DNA of 64,000 nucleotides from Saccopteryx bilineata (taxonomy: Eukaryota; Chordata; Mammalia; Chiroptera; Emballonuridae). The stretch covers positions 45,684,113-45,748,112 of the forward strand of contig NC_089496.1 of assembly GCF_036850765.1 (NCBI RefSeq), given 5' to 3'. The position numbers and the translations under genes are program-made. Position 1 is the stretch's first letter, and each line of letters begins with the position of its first letter. Below, one piece after another: positions 1 to 11,700 of this stretch. Under the pieces are notes generated by a model. That model did not search any database, was not told the DNA's origin, and saw only the letters and a program-made list of their open reading frames with translations.

Positions 1-690
1 AGTCAGTCCTCCCTCTGAGTCAGAAATGAAACAATGCCTCAGCATGTTACAGTGATATGGGGCCACCCTGTAATGAAACCCGAAGGACTCTTCCCCCTTA
101 GTTCTTTCTCCTGTGGTGCAAAAGGACTTGTGATCTCTATTTGGGGCCTGCTTTTGGTGAGAGTGAGGAGTCAGATGAATTCATTTTCTCTTCTTTTCTC
201 TTTCCTTCCCCCTTCCTTTTTTCTTCCACTCTATTTGACTTTCTATTATTATTTCAAAATAGTAAAACCTAATTATCGAAGGAGAATTTCTATTTTTTCT
301 TTAACAATTGATCAAGGAACTTATTCCTAAAATTAATTCCATTGTTTTAGTCAAACTGTGGCACAGTGAAAAAAAAAAGTGAGTTTGAAGGAAAAATAAA
401 AAACGAAACAAACCAAACTAAAAACCACACAAACCAAAAAGAGATTTTTGAGTGGTGACTGGACAGGTTGAGAACTGAGAGAGCTTAGGCAAGTGACAGA
501 CTTCACAAAGTTCCCTTTCATCAAGGGAATTATGAAGACACCACAACTTGTCTTCCTCTCCCCACAGAAGTATCCTCAGACACCAGGAAAACAATCCGTG
601 TGCAAATGCTTTGTAAACTGTAATGTGTGTCCCACACGTGGCTGGCAGTTTAGGGTCTGGTTTTAGTCAGGTGTAGGAGCAATCCTCACC
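1..690. other. Unique sequence, no gene seen
   Basis: I see no coding exon or recognisable repeat. A pyrimidine-rich patch lies near 185-235 and an A-rich patch near 365-440. The short open frame at the start has no family resemblance. Confidence 0.5.
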
Positions 691-1110
691 TGTTGTGACC
701 TGGGAAAATGATTTCATCTGTCTTTCTCAACTGGGGGCAATTTTGTCCTGCCCTAGAGATACTTAGCAGTGTCTGGAGAAATTTTGGTGGTCACCTTTGG
801 GAGGTGGAGTGCTACCAGCACCCGGTGGGTAGAGGCCCGGGATGCTGTGTCACACCCTGCAATGCCCAGGACAGCCACCACCACAAAGAGTTCCCTGGCT
901 CCAGTGTTAATGGTGCCAAGGTAAAGAAACAAACCGAGAAATCCCTGCGTTATCTTCATAAACCTCAGTTTCTTTTTTTCATCTTAAGACAAGACAGAAA
1001 TAATAGCAATAACACTTACCGCACAGAGCCGTGCAGGGTGAACAAAGTAACACAACTAAGTCACAGTCCAGTGCCTGGCGTGTGCTAAGTGCTCATGGAA
1101 GCCTGATTTG
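690..1110 (+). repeat. MIR SINE relic, split by a MER20
   Basis: The left piece (about 692-722) carries the MIR 'gtgacctggg' segment followed by the 'catctgt' segment. The right piece resumes at about 955 with 'aacctcagtttc' and runs to the 'agtgcctggc' 3' segment near 1080. The interval between them is a MER20 element. The break falls inside the MIR core, so the MER20 inserted later. Confidence 0.7.
722..945 (+). mobile_element. MER20-like nonautonomous hAT-Charlie element
   Basis: The sequence runs from 'tttctcaactggggg' through 'gtctggagaaattttggtgg' and 'gtgggtagaggcc' to 'gtgccaaggt'. This is the order expected of MER20, and the length (about 220 bp) fits. The terminal inverted repeats are worn. 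It sits inside a MIR, giving a relative age order. Confidence 0.75.
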
Positions 1111-1409
1111 TTCTCAGTGTTGCTGTGGCTGCTCTCCCTGAGTCCTTCCTACTTGTGTGCAATCCTTAATGATCAATCCTTCCTAAGCTTCTGTTAGCAA
1201 ATATCCATCTAGTTTTGGCTGCCTAGTATTCATTCTCCCTCTTCTAGATATAGCCAGTTTTCTCTTGAGAATTTCTGTTCCCCAATTATCTGAGGTCTTG
1301 GTAGGATCGTAAATCCAGATACTTTTCTCTAAGAAAGCACAAGGGGCTATCTCCCTCCACCTGCCAGGGGATGATCGTGTGGCCTGGCCTTGGCAAACAC
1401 ATCTCTTCT
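1111..1409. other. Unique sequence, no gene seen
   Basis: No repeat or coding signal recognised between the MIR and the VES-like SINE. Confidence 0.4.
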
Positions 1410-1423
1410 AGGACATTGACTCT

Positions 1424-1464
1424 TTTCTATTTTTTGATTGATTTACAGACAGAGAGAGAGGAAG

Positions 1465-1495
<31 letters not shown>

Positions 1496-1626
1496 CATCA
1501 ATTTGTTGTTCCACGTATTTATGCATTCATTGGTTGATTCTTGTATGGGTTCTAACCAGGGATCAAACCTGCAACCTTGGTGTATGGGGATGACACTCTC
1601 ACCAACTGAGCTACCCAGCCAGGGCC
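1424..1626 (-). mobile_element. VES-like bat SINE (tRNA-derived)
   Basis: On the minus strand it starts with a tRNA-like head: an A box in 'tagctcagttggtgaga' and a B box in 'ggtttgatccc'. The tail is a CT repeat (seen as a GA run at about 1453-1492 on the plus strand). Target duplications flank it: AGGACATTGACTCT at 1410-1423 and AGGACATCGACTCT at 1627-1640, one mismatch. Confidence 0.85.
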
Positions 1627-1640
1627 AGGACATCGACTCT

Positions 1641-3379
1641 CAATTGTAAGAAAAAGAGATGTAAACTTGCAGCAGCATGCTGGCCTTAGCATTTGTGCTG
1701 CTACGAGTATGTCTGCTTCCCCACGCCACAGAACCCCTTGGCTCATGTCTTTGCCGTTTTCTGTTCATCACCCTCTGGTGAACCCAACAGGGTTCTCATA
1801 GCCCTCCAATACATCCCCCAAACTGGTTCTGTTGGTGGCAAACAAAACTCTTGACTGATTACCTGTCAATGACCCAATGAATAGAATCCTAGGACCTTCG
1901 GTATTGTGTCTGTTGGGAAGAGGAGAAGGGCATGGCGGTATGAATTTACAGCCTGAATGGTAGCAAAACAGGGAAGAGCTTCTAACTGTATTCTCCCTGG
2001 TAACACTGCAGCCATATTCAGTTCCAAGTGTTACAGCTCACGTTCTTTATCGAAGTAAAAGCTGAATCTTCCTCCTCTGGCCAAGTCCTTATCAATAAAC
2101 ATAAATTAGCAAAGTGTTTTAGCTTTGTTCTCTGGTGAGCCCTTTACATTTGGCTAATAAAGTTGGGCAACAATATGACTTAAAATATTGATTTAAGCAA
2201 ATTCTCAGAAGTACATGGTATATTTATTATAAAATACACATTTGAAGCTATCCTTTTCTTTCTAATTTATCTTTTGTGTTTGCCAGACCATATATTAATA
2301 TCTGTATAGAATAAAAACTTACATATTGTGTCCATTTGAGAACAGTCCAGCCAAGCAATGACATTGGCTAGTGACTAGCACGAGGAAGAACAATTGACAC
2401 ATTCACTCACTGTTGTTTCTAGGTCATTTCTCTGGATCAGTAGCGTGATGGTTGAAAAAAATCTGTTGGCTTCACATTCTGTTTTGAAATAATAGCTTAA
2501 TAACAAATCACACTTGCTTAGTGGTTTAAAGTTTGTCAACCATATTTAAGGTTACAAAGAATATTGTGCCTATATCTTTTCTCATTATAAATATAACCTA
2601 TGAAATTCAAGAGTGTGTGTGAAATTTAGCAACTTCTGTTTTCTAAGGGCACAAGAGACGATATTTGAAACAGTAATAATTCTGATCTCACAGGAGTTGA
2701 GGTTAGGATTATTGTAGGCCTCGAGTACTTGTTTCTTCTTTCATTTTCCCTTGGTATGAATCATTTCCAATTTAATTGAGTTAACATGCACAGAAAGATT
2801 TTGACTCCATATTTAGAAGAACAGGGTTTGTAGTAAAGGTATTCTAACCAAATAAGGCTGATAATTAAAAGTTTAGGCTAATTGAAATGGAAAAGTAAAC
2901 CTCTATCTAATTGCTTATTTTTCTAAAATTTGCTCTCAGTCTTATCTGTGAGTGGTTTAACACTTGGTATTTTCAGTTGATCTCATAATAGGTTTATGTG
3001 TCCTCAATTGGATATTACCACTTTCTGCTGCAAAACCACAGAAGCCTGAGCAGAAAGATCCTGGAATAAAAGAGAAAATGGCAGCTTTAAAATCACAGGA
3101 TCATGGCACCACTCCCTGGTGGCCACATACCGAAATTGCAGGAATGTTAAGGAAACAAACACACAAATCCAGCCCTTTGAGGATGAGTTATGAAGAGACT
3201 GCCCACAAGTGCAGTTTCTCTGTGAGCAGTTCCTCCACATCTATTGCTTTTTTCATTAGTGAAAATGAAGAGGCTGAGTATACACCTGTCCACATATCTT
3301 CTAGCTCTATCCTCTGGACTTTAGAATGCACTAATGACGTGTCCTGCCAACAGGGCAGATTCCATTACTACTGATATCA
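1641..3379. other. Unique AT-rich sequence
   Basis: No coding exon recognised. A 136-codon frame at about 2,964-3,374 begins at TTG and matches no family I know. No splice sites frame it convincingly. Confidence 0.45.
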
Positions 3380-4640
3380 CCAGGGGAAACACGAGCCCCT
3401 GGATCATCCATCATCAACCAGACTCCCTCCCACGTCTTTTCACTGCGAACGCTTACACTCAGTCTGTCATCAGCAGACTCCCTCAAATCCTCCGCCTCTT
3501 CTTCGAACCCGTCTCGCTCCTCACATGTCTTGCTCCACCTATACCTACCTATCTGACATCCGTCCCCAGTTGTGACTGCTTTTCTCTCATGCTTCGTGTA
3601 CGTCAGGGTGTTGACATGGGATAGATTTCCTCCTGGCTACCTATTACCCATTAGAAACTATTTGTCTTCCTTCATCTTTCGGAAACCCCCATCTTTAAAA
3701 CTCATGACGTCCTACTATTCTATCCGTAACACTCTCTTAGAGCCCCCTTCTTCTAGCCTCGCAGTTACGCCCCTTCATAAGATTGGGATCTGTTTACTGT
3801 CTTTTTCTTCCTTTACTCCTGTTAGTATTCATGGTGACATTAACATCCATGTGAGTGACCTATCTAATACCATGGCTCTCAGCTCCCTAACTTCATCACC
3901 TCCGGTTAATTTCCTCCACTCCACCTCACCACCGATTCTCTTGACCAAACCAATAATTCAATAATTGTGTCTCCTCTAAAATATCAGTTTTGCACATCCT
4001 TCTCTCTGATGCTTCCTATTCTTCAATCTCATATATTCAATTATTTTCACTTTAATAATTTTTTAACCTTATCATAGACTTCTAGTCCCCGATCCTACAA
4101 TACTTTTCACTACCCGCCACCCTCTTCACTTATACACAGTTGTGCTGGCTTCTGTCTATACCCATAGCCTGTGCCTTCTTTCTGATGACAGGGGAAGATA
4201 CGTCCGTGCTTCACCTGTGCTCTGGATCCCATCCTCTCACCTTTGCCCCTCTTGTTCTCTTTCCTTCATGCATTATCAATTTGTCCTTCTCCGCCTGGTT
4301 CTTCCCCTCAGCATATGAACATGTTCTAGTACTTTATCGACTTCTTCTTGATCCCACCTCTCCCTCCAGCTACTGCTCCTCTTTCTCTGCTCCCCTTCAC
4401 AGCAAAATTGATTGACAGTTGTCTTTATTGCAGCCTCTTCTCCCTCACCGCCCATACTCCCTTCAACCGACGCCAACTAAGTGTCCAGCCTCTTAACTCT
4501 ACAAACCTTGACCAATCAGGATGTTCAACGCCTCTTGCCGTCCAACTGGATTCTCATTTAACCTCTCGGCAGCAGTCAACACAGCTGATCACCCTGTTTG
4601 GAAACCTTTTATTCTCTTGGCTTACACATGTTTCCAAACA
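3380..4640 (+). mobile_element. L2 LINE, internal ORF2 region (endonuclease to RT)
   Basis: Diverged, broken copy of the mammalian L2 (CR1 clade) ORF2. A frame near 3,830-3,960 keeps an endonuclease-like stretch (HGDINIHVSDLSNT, compared with the family's GDFNIHVDDPSNT type). Nucleotide similarity continues through the 'cagctactgctcctctttctc' and 'tggattctcatttaacctctcg' segments to a relic of RT motif A near 4,565-4,600. Stops and frameshifts are frequent. The 3' part appears again at 5,346. Confidence 0.75.
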
Positions 4641-5345
4641 TTTTTGCTCATATAGCTCCTAAAAGAATTTTGTAAAATTTTGTAGACCCTGGAACATTTT
4701 CAGAGTTGACATCTATATTTTTTCACTATAAGTTTAAATAGTTGCTAGGGATAGAATTTCCAGTATGTTATAAATATTGACATCTTAAAATAAAACTGTT
4801 ATATTGCTCTTATTAAATGTGCCCAGTGGAATCTAAACACCGTAGAAATTTGATACCATCAACCATTAAGAAATACACAGACTTCTTTAACATTTAGAAA
4901 TTTTACATTGTTCCCTTTTCTCAAATTTATATTTTCATTCAACTTTCTAAACAAAAGTTTTTTTTCCATATAATATATTTTATCACTCTACCAACTTCTC
5001 TGTAACTAAATTATATATATAAATTGAAAATAAAGCTTTTAAAAATCCTGTTACTATAAGGCTTTACATATTAATACATTTCTATTAGATGCAGTTATCA
5101 TTACAGTTATTTGTGCACTTGATCAAAACAACATACGTATTGTATATTACAAAATTTGATGGAAAAGTATTCATCTAAAAGGAAAATTTTACTAAAAACA
5201 TAAATTCCTATGAGTTGGAAAGGGTTTATTTTTTTCCCCAATGAGTTCGTATAACTATGGATACTACTGCTTATTGTTATAATGAGACCGAATTCAGCAT
5301 CAATTTTCTTTGCCAGCCTCACTGTTCTCTCCCTAGTCAGAGAAG
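4641..5345. other. AT-rich sequence between two L2 parts
   Basis: No recognisable repeat. It separates two collinear same-strand L2 segments, so it is either a decayed stretch of that L2 or an unidentified insertion. Confidence 0.4.
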
Positions 5346-5962
5346 TCATCATCGGGACTCTCTGGATAACCGTGATACCCCTGTGCTGGTCTCCCCGCTC
5401 TCACTCTGCCACCCCCAACCCAAGTGATTCACGTTCCACAGCACAGCCAGACGTCAGCCATGTCATGTCATTCTGTTACCTGAAACACTGTCTGGAAAAT
5501 CATCCCAGTTCTTTTATCTGGGTCTACAAGGCTGTATGGACTCTGCCTACGTTTTTGATCCCAGTTTTATGCCTGTGTCTTCCTTGTTCACTGAACTCCA
5601 GCCACACTGTCCCTCTTCATCCTAAATATGCCAAGCTTCCCTTTTTTCCCAGGGCCATGTACTTGCCAGGTCATTAGTCTGGAATTCTCTTCTCTAGACT
5701 GTCCCATTGCTATTTAATTTTCCTTCCTCAGACCTTGGCTCACATAATGTCTCCTTTTAGAGGTCATCTCTGACTACTTCCTTCTCTACCGCATTCTTCT
5801 ATTTTTTTATAGCATGTATTCAATTAGAAGTGCATTGTTTCTGTTGTTATGTATGTAAGCTCCCTGAAAGCAGAAATCTTTCCTGTCTTGTCTCTGTATC
5901 GCAATGCCAAAAGTGCATCAAACACGTAGCGAGTGCTTAATACATATTTGTGGAATGGGTGC
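5346..5962 (+). mobile_element. L2 LINE 3' end
   Basis: It carries the L2 3' landmarks in order: 'ctccagccacactg', 'cagggccatgtacttgc', 'tagaggtcatctctgac', 'gtaagctccctgaaagcag', and the terminal 'gagtgcttaatacatatttgtggaatg'. It lies on the same strand as the L2 segment at 3,380-4,640 and is probably part of the same insertion. Confidence 0.8.
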
Positions 5963-6127
5963 AGAAATTTTCATTGCTTGCTATATTTTGTTTGTTTGTC
6001 TTTTAGTACGGGAGCCTGTCCCGGTGGTATTTCTGGGGAAGAATGTTGACTGCCATCTCATCCCATGACTTAGTGGTGACCTAGAACCACAGCTGGTATC
6101 ACAGAACGGCGGAACTGCCCGTGTCTA

Positions 6128-6305
6128 TCTCTGTGACCTCAAACAAGTCACATCCCTCCTTATATCTCAGGTTCTTCATATTTAAAATGGAAATAATGAC
6201 TTTCAAGACTGTTGTAAGAACTGGAAATAATATAGGTAAGGGACTGTCACACAGTAGGTGTTCAACGAATGTTAGTTGTTGCATTATTGTTACTATTGTT
6301 GAATT
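6128..6305 (+). repeat. MIR SINE relic
   Basis: It shows the MIR core 'ctgtgacctcaaacaagtcac', the 'aaaatggaaataatgac' segment and the 'cacagtaggtgttcaacgaat' 3' end. Confidence 0.75.
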
Positions 6306-7030
6306 ATTATCGTTTATTGTTCAATCCAGTCCCTCTAGAATTCCTTCTACTGGCCTGTCTCAGGGCCAGTGGCAGACTGGGGTGGGGTAACATCCTGCTC
6401 TCTTGCCCCAGGGCAGGCAGACTCTGGGGCTACCTCAACAGTGGGGCAGAACTTCTGTATCTGCCAATCTCCCTGCCAGTTAAGGCGAAAGCCAGTCTCC
6501 AGCAGACACCACCGCCTTCCCCTTCCTGGTCCTGACTCCCTCAGCCGTTATCCGTTTCTCCTACGAGCAGTTTCTCCATACATGTTGTGTGCAGGAATTC
6601 CCACCTCAGGCTGTGCTGCTCTGGAGCCTGGCTAAGGCGCTGGGTGTCACTTTATGTCCCATCAGGAAACATTTACAGGGTTCATTACCCTGGCTGCTAT
6701 TTTTTCCCCCAGTAATGTCAAGTCTGTTGGTTATATTTACTGTATTTGCTCAGAGTAAGAGCCTTATTTAGAAGTGAAAATCATCACATTTCTTTGCATT
6801 AGTTTAATCGTGGTTGGAGGGGTTATCTATTATTAGGAGAAGAAAGAAGAGAAAGGAGAAGCCATTACATTTCTCCTTAGAGGAATGTGGGACAAGGCCC
6901 TAGAGTTTAACCATAAAGCCTTTCTGTCTTCTAAGGACACATGTGATGGTGGGGGGGGCCGTGCCCTCGTCCAAACATCTCCAAGCTTGCATTCAGGTGG
7001 CCGCTGCTGCTCCCAGCCAAGCTGTGAGGC
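6306..7030. other. Unique sequence, no gene seen
   Basis: Overlapping short frames at about 6,369-6,635 lack splice context and homology. I see no repeat. Confidence 0.4.
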
Positions 7031-7180
7031 CCAGGAAATAATACTCAACCTCTCTTTGCCTCATTTTTGTCAATTGCAAAATGAAGGAAAAAATAATACA
7101 GAGCTGTTGAAAGAAGTAAATAAAATCTTGTACGTGAGAGTTTGGTAATTATAAAACACATCATAAAGGTGAGGTGTTTG
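7031..7180 (+). repeat. MIR SINE relic
   Basis: MIR-like order of 'ctcaacctctctttgcctcat', 'gcaaaatgaagg' and 'acagagctgttgaaag'. The 3' part is degenerate. Confidence 0.6.
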
Positions 7181-7754
7181 AGGTATAATAGTGCCATTCT
7201 GGTTGGTTCAGGCATTGGGAGTGAAGGCACTAAACTAGAGCACACAAGTGTGAGCCTCCTTAAATATGTAGAAATGGGGAAATTGTATTAGTCATAGGCA
7301 TTGTGTTTTAAAGAAATTATTTTTATAGAAAACATATTTCATACTTAAATAAAAGTAGAGTAAGGCAGGGAACTACTTTGTAAACGATAAAAGGTGTGCA
7401 TGTGTGTGTATCTCAGTCGCAGCTCCAGTGATTTTGAACTATTTAGGGAGTTAAATTAACAGTATTTCATAGAATTTATTAGCTGTAAAAAGTCCCCCAG
7501 AGCTGCCATATAAGGTTTTAATTATGCAAAAATTGCTCTTTGGCACCTCGAGCATTGCTAAACCCAGAAATAAGAAAACGAACACTTATCTGGTGGCAAA
7601 GAGAGATACTTTTTAAATAAAGTTTTTTTTTTTGCACGGGCAGTGGCCATGAGAATGGAAGCCCCGGAGTTTGAGGCAGCCATAGCTTGCAGGTAACTTA
7701 GATGCCTGGGAGTGGAGGAAAGAAGCACTTCGAAGGGATTGGGGCAGAGGCAGA

Positions 7755-7757
<3 letters not shown>
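7181..7757. other. Unique sequence, no gene seen
   Basis: No coding exon or repeat recognised. The segment from about 7,636 to the poly(A) run could be a 5'-truncated retrotransposed transcript of unknown origin, but I found no target duplication. Confidence 0.35.

Positions 7758-7805
<48 letters not shown>
7758..7805 (+). repeat. Uninterrupted poly(A) run of 48 nt
   Basis: Pure A48, bounded by 'cagaagc' and 'ggcaggag'. Its purity suggests a young tail or recent slippage. The long poly-F reading frame on the minus strand is a by-product. Confidence 0.9.
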
Positions 7806-7809
<4 letters not shown>

Positions 7810-7969
7810 GGAGACGGAAACAACAGGATGAGCAAAGAAAAGCAGGAGCAGAAATGTTATGATGGTGTCAGGCAGTGATATGGGAAAACCAGCAGAGGCA
7901 AAGGGACCCAGCAGTAAAATGGTCCATGGACCCAAGAAATGCCGGGAGGTGGGGCCTGAAGCTGGAACC

Positions 7970-8028
7970 CGCCTGCAGGGGGCGCTGTGAACCTCATTCC
8001 CCCCCTTCCTCAGTGCCCCCTGCAGGCG
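7970..8028. promoter_or_regulatory. Inverted pair of CTCF-like motifs
   Basis: The left arm GCCTGCAGGGGGCGCTG (7971-7987) and the right arm CAGTGCCCCCTGCAGGC (8011-8027) are inverted repeats of 17 bp with one mismatch and a 23-bp spacer. Each arm resembles the CTCF core (CCASYAGRKGGCRS type). Occupancy is inferred only. Confidence 0.45.
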
Positions 8029-8226
8029 GCACCAGGCCTGGTAAAGTGTCCTTCTACCTTCATCCTCTCCAGAGGCCACACAGGAAATGACCTTGTTTGT
8101 CCATTTTCATTAGAGAAAATAAAAGACTTACTGTTATTATCATCCTGTGGGACTTGGTGCACCCTTCCCTCTAGGTGCCCCGTCTTCAACATTCAGGACA
8201 AAGGCTGGTACTTGAAGTGCCTTTTG

Positions 8227-8406
8227 CCTGAGCTGTGGTGGCGCAGTAGATAGAGCATCGACCTAGAACACTGAGGTCGCCGGTTCAAAACCGCAGGCTT
8301 TCCTGGTCAGGGCACATATGGGAGTTGATGCTTCCTGCTCCAACCCCCCTTCTCTCTGTGTCTTTCCTCTTTCTCTTAAAGTGAATAAATCTAAAAAATA
8401 AAAACA
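8227..8406 (+). mobile_element. Bat tRNA-derived SINE (180-bp type)
   Basis: The tRNA-like head has an A box in 'gtggcgcagtagatag' and a B box in 'ggttcaaaacc', followed by 'gtcagggcacatatgggag', a CT-rich stretch and an A-rich tail. Target duplications AAGTGCCTTTTG (8215-8226) and AAGTGGCTTTTG (8407-8418) differ by one base. Confidence 0.85.
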
Positions 8407-8610
8407 AAGTGGCTTTTGTGGTCTTCTAGACAGAGTTGTCTCTGCTTCTGCACTTTGCCTCCTATACTGTCCTCACATGTTTCCCCAGTGATCATCTATA
8501 AATCCATGGGGGGCAGGCCAGCCTCACAGCCGCAGTGCTTTTGACTCAATCTGACACACACCATTCTCATACTGATGAGTAATAAAAATCTACTTAAGAA
8601 GGTAGGGAGG

Positions 8611-9003
8611 GCCCTGGGCGGTTGGCTCAGCGGTAGAGCGTCGGCCTGGTGTGCCGGGGACCCGGGTTCGATTCCCGGCCAGGGCACACAGGAGAGGTGC
8701 CCATTTGCTTCTCCACTCCCCCCCTTCCTCTCTGTCTCTCTCTTCCCCTCCCGCAGCCAGGGCTCCATTGGAGCAAAGATAGCCTGGGCGCTGGGTATGG
8801 CTCCTTGGCCTCTGCCCCAGGTGCTAGAGTGGCTCTGGTCTCGGCAGAGCGACGCCCCGGAGGGGCAGAGCATCGCCCCATGGTGGGCAGAGCATCGCCC
8901 CTGGTGGGCGTGCCGGGTGGATCCCGGTCGGGCGCATGCGGGAGTCTGTCTGACTGTCTCTCCCCATTTCCAGCTTCAGAAAAATACAAAAAAAAAAAAA
9001 AAA
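8611..9003 (+). mobile_element. GC-rich tRNA-derived bat SINE (Rhin-like), copy 1
   Basis: This is the only plus-strand copy. The head is tRNA-like, with an A box in 'tggctcagcggtagag' and a B box in 'gggttcgattcc'. A unique GC-rich body of about 300 bp and a poly(A) tail follow. A perfect 15-bp target duplication, AAGAAGGTAGGGAGG, lies at 8596-8610 and 9004-9018, so this is a young insertion. The long overlapping open frames here come from the GC-rich body and are not genes. I recall this type from horseshoe bats; the name needs a search. Confidence 0.9.
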
Positions 9004-9018
9004 AAGAAGGTAGGGAGG

Positions 9019-10040
9019 TTCTTCTTTCTGAAACTGTACAATTTAACAGACCAGTACTTAGACAATTAAGCCACCAGGTATTCCAAGGACTACATTTCCA
9101 GTTAGTACCAGAGAGTACCAGACTCTGTTTGGGGCAGCAGCGAGCATTTAAAGCCAATAATAAAGATGATGATGACAATGGATAACATTGGGTCATGCTG
9201 GCATTTACTCTGGGTTCATCCTCACAGCAAAGGCAGATGAAGGATTTAATAAGAGAGAGACAGATAAATACATTACTAATAAACAACACATAAGTTATCA
9301 TACAATGCAGCAGGCAATATAGAAACATGGGAACCAGAGACTGTGGGGAGTGGTGGATAACTTTGCTCCCTACATTTGGGGCGGTGTCTCTGTAATTTTT
9401 AAATTACTTATTTCTCAAGGAAACGAATAGTCCAAAAAGACCAGGAAAAGTTGCCCTTAGAGTGTGTTAGCATTGCAAAAAATAAACGTTAGCAAAATAT
9501 TTTATTGCATTGAAAAGTAAAAGCTCCACATTATAATATTATTAAGGAAGGATGTGTGAATTGCTTAAATGTGCAGATATTATTTATGATGCTTATATTT
9601 AACTATGCTGATAGTATTATTGCTCTTATTTTTTCTGTTTATTATAGATTGGCATTAAGACATGATGATGACGCCCTTTGAATAAATCATTTCAATTGCC
9701 TAGTAATATGAGTGCTCATGTTAATTAAGTGGACATTTTTCACATTGCAAAAAGAAGTCTTTTGAACTTTTTCTTTGGAAAGACAGCTTTAGAAAGTGCC
9801 CTTTGTGGAACAAATGACTATTTTATTATCAAGCAGAGTATCATCCAACTATTTTATAAGTCATATTTAAGCATTTAATTTTGATCTTAAAATATAGAGA
9901 TACCCGGCAGAACTGAGCTAGAATGTGTAAGGTTGAACCATGCTGTAAAAAGCAGTGTGGTGAGGTGGGAGGGAGCATATGTGTGGTAAGGACACACCAA
10001 AAAATGAATTAAAATTAAAATTAATTTCACCAAATGTAGG
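9019..10040. other. Unique AT-rich sequence
   Basis: No coding exon or recognisable repeat. AT-rich throughout, especially 9,480-9,900. Confidence 0.45.
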
Positions 10041-10042
10041 TC

Positions 10043-10120
10043 CCGATGAGTGGTCTTAGGAAAATTACTTCAGTTCTCTGGGCTTTAGTTTCCTCATTTG
10101 TTAAATGCAGAACTGGGACT
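10043..10120 (+). repeat. MIR SINE fragment
   Basis: It retains 'cttaggaaaattacttcag', 'ggctttagtttcctcatttg' and 'ttaaatgcagaactggg', the MIR core order. Confidence 0.65.
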
Positions 10121-10425
10121 CAAACTCTAGAAGTCTTTTATCTACTACTAATTGCTAGACTAGAACCAGGCTTCTATCTTCTCTTATGGAGTCAGTCCAG
10201 ACTCATGTAGTAAAGTCCTCCAACAATCAGGATAGTTGGAAGAAAGGCATAAATGCAAAGATTTCAATAAGAAAGTTGCTCTTTGTTATCTTGGGACTTA
10301 GATGTGTATTAGAATAGATGATTGTTAAAAATTATGCACATTATGTTAAAATATGTATAGAAGTGAGAAATGTTAAAAAGTGGTTTGCTCTGGGTGGTAA
10401 GATCATGGGTCATTTAATTTTTCTT

Positions 10426-10722
10426 TTTTTTTTTGTGACAGAGACAGGAACAGAGAGACAGGAAGGGAGAGAGATGAGAAGCATCAATTCTTCATTGCAG
10501 CACCTTAGTGGTTCATTGATTGCTTTCTCATATATGTCTTGACCAGAGGAGTATAGCAGACCGAGTGACCCCTTGCTCAAGCCAGTGACGTGGAGTTCAA
10601 GCTGGTGAGCCTTGTGCAAACCAGATGAGCCTGAGCTCAAGCCGGCGACCTCGGGGTTTCGAACCTGGGTCCTCCACATCCCAGTCCTACGCTGTAGCTA
10701 CTGCGACATCACCTGGTCAGGC
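10426..10722 (-). mobile_element. Bat tRNA-derived SINE (300-345-bp type), copy 1
   Basis: On the minus strand it starts 'gcctgaccaggtgatgtcgc', with a B box in 'ggttcgaaaccc', a body containing 'ttgagctcaggctcatctgg', and a terminal CT-rich stretch before poly(A). Target duplication TAATTTTTCTT lies at 10415-10425 and 10723-10733. Confidence 0.85.
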
Positions 10723-10810
10723 TAATTTTTCTTCTTAATACTTTAATATGTTTTCCAATTATTCTATAATGAATGTTATATACATATACATACATTTAGG
10801 AAAAAGTACT

Positions 10811-11255
10811 TATTTATTTATTTATTTTTTAATAAATTTTTATTTTAATGGGGTGACATCAATAAATCAGGGTACATACATTCAAAGAAAACATTTCCAG
10901 GTTATCTTGTCATTTAGTTCTGTTGCATACCCATCATCCGAAGAGAGATCGTCCTCCGCCACCCTCCATCCAGTTCTCTCTGTACCCCTCCCCTTCCCCC
11001 TCTCCCTCCTTCCCTCCCCCCACCCCCCGTAACCACCACACTCCCGTCCATGCCTCTTAGTCTCGCTTCTATGTCCCACCAATGTATGGAATCCTGCAGT
11101 TCCTGTTTTTTCTGATTCGCCCATTTCACCCCACACAATGCTACCAAGACTCCACCATTCCGCTGCAAGTGATCCGATGTCATCATTTCTCCTAGCTGAA
11201 TAGTATACCATGGTGTATATGTGCCCCCTCTTCTTTATCCAGTCCTCTATTTTTT
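10811..11255 (-). mobile_element. L1 LINE 3' end, antisense
   Basis: The plus strand shows the reverse of an L1 3' region: T-rich tail complement at 10,811-10,850, 'gtgacatcaataaatcagg', a CT/GC-rich 3'UTR stretch, and 'gctgaatagtataccatgg' with 'gtgtatatgtgcc' near 11,195-11,225. It is 5'-truncated at about 445 bp, as most L1 copies are. Confidence 0.75.
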
Positions 11256-11584
11256 TTTACAGTGATTAAAAGCCTTTAAGCAAACTCTTGGCCAATACAG
11301 CAAGAATCCCTAAAAGAGTAGTGTCCTTAACATGTTCACCAAGTCCAAGTTGGCCCCATCACCATGCCAAAACCCTGAAAAATGCAACCCAACCACAGTT
11401 CAGTCTGTCAGGAGCTGTCACAGGGAGCAGGAGTCCAGGAAAAAGTACTTTTAAAAAAAGGATTGTCCATCTTGTTTATAACAGTGTCTTCAATGAACCA
11501 AACTCCACCCTACATTTCTTACTCTGGGTGTGACTTTTTAGTTTTATAAACACTAAAATAACTGGCAGGGACAGATAAGTTCCT

Positions 11585-11700
11585 CAGGTGAAAAGGGTGA
11601 GTTAGAGGTTACCAAGGTTACCACCGGTCACTTGTCCAAGGTCACAGAGCTAGTGAGAGGCACCTGTGGGGCTTGAGGTCAGGCGGTCCGCCTCCAGAGC
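11585..11700 (-). repeat. MIR fragment, antisense
   Basis: 'cacttgtccaaggtcacag' followed by 'agctagtgagaggc' is the reverse of the MIR core. The ends are indistinct. Confidence 0.55.

Noticed and set aside
3572..3964. 130-codon frame with a possible protein family match
   Set aside because: Its recognisable part is L2 endonuclease. It is a broken LINE, not a gene.
7558..8079. 173-codon minus-strand frame with a long poly-F run
   Set aside because: The poly-F comes from the A48 run. There is no homology or start context.
8611..8690. tRNA gene by A and B box
   Set aside because: It is the tRNA-derived head of a SINE: a long body and poly(A) tail follow, and it is repeated across the window.
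8575..9328. Reading frames of 164-233 codons on both strands
   Set aside because: They lie in a GC-rich SINE with tRNA-like head, poly(A) tail and target duplication. Near-identical frames recur at every other copy of this SINE.
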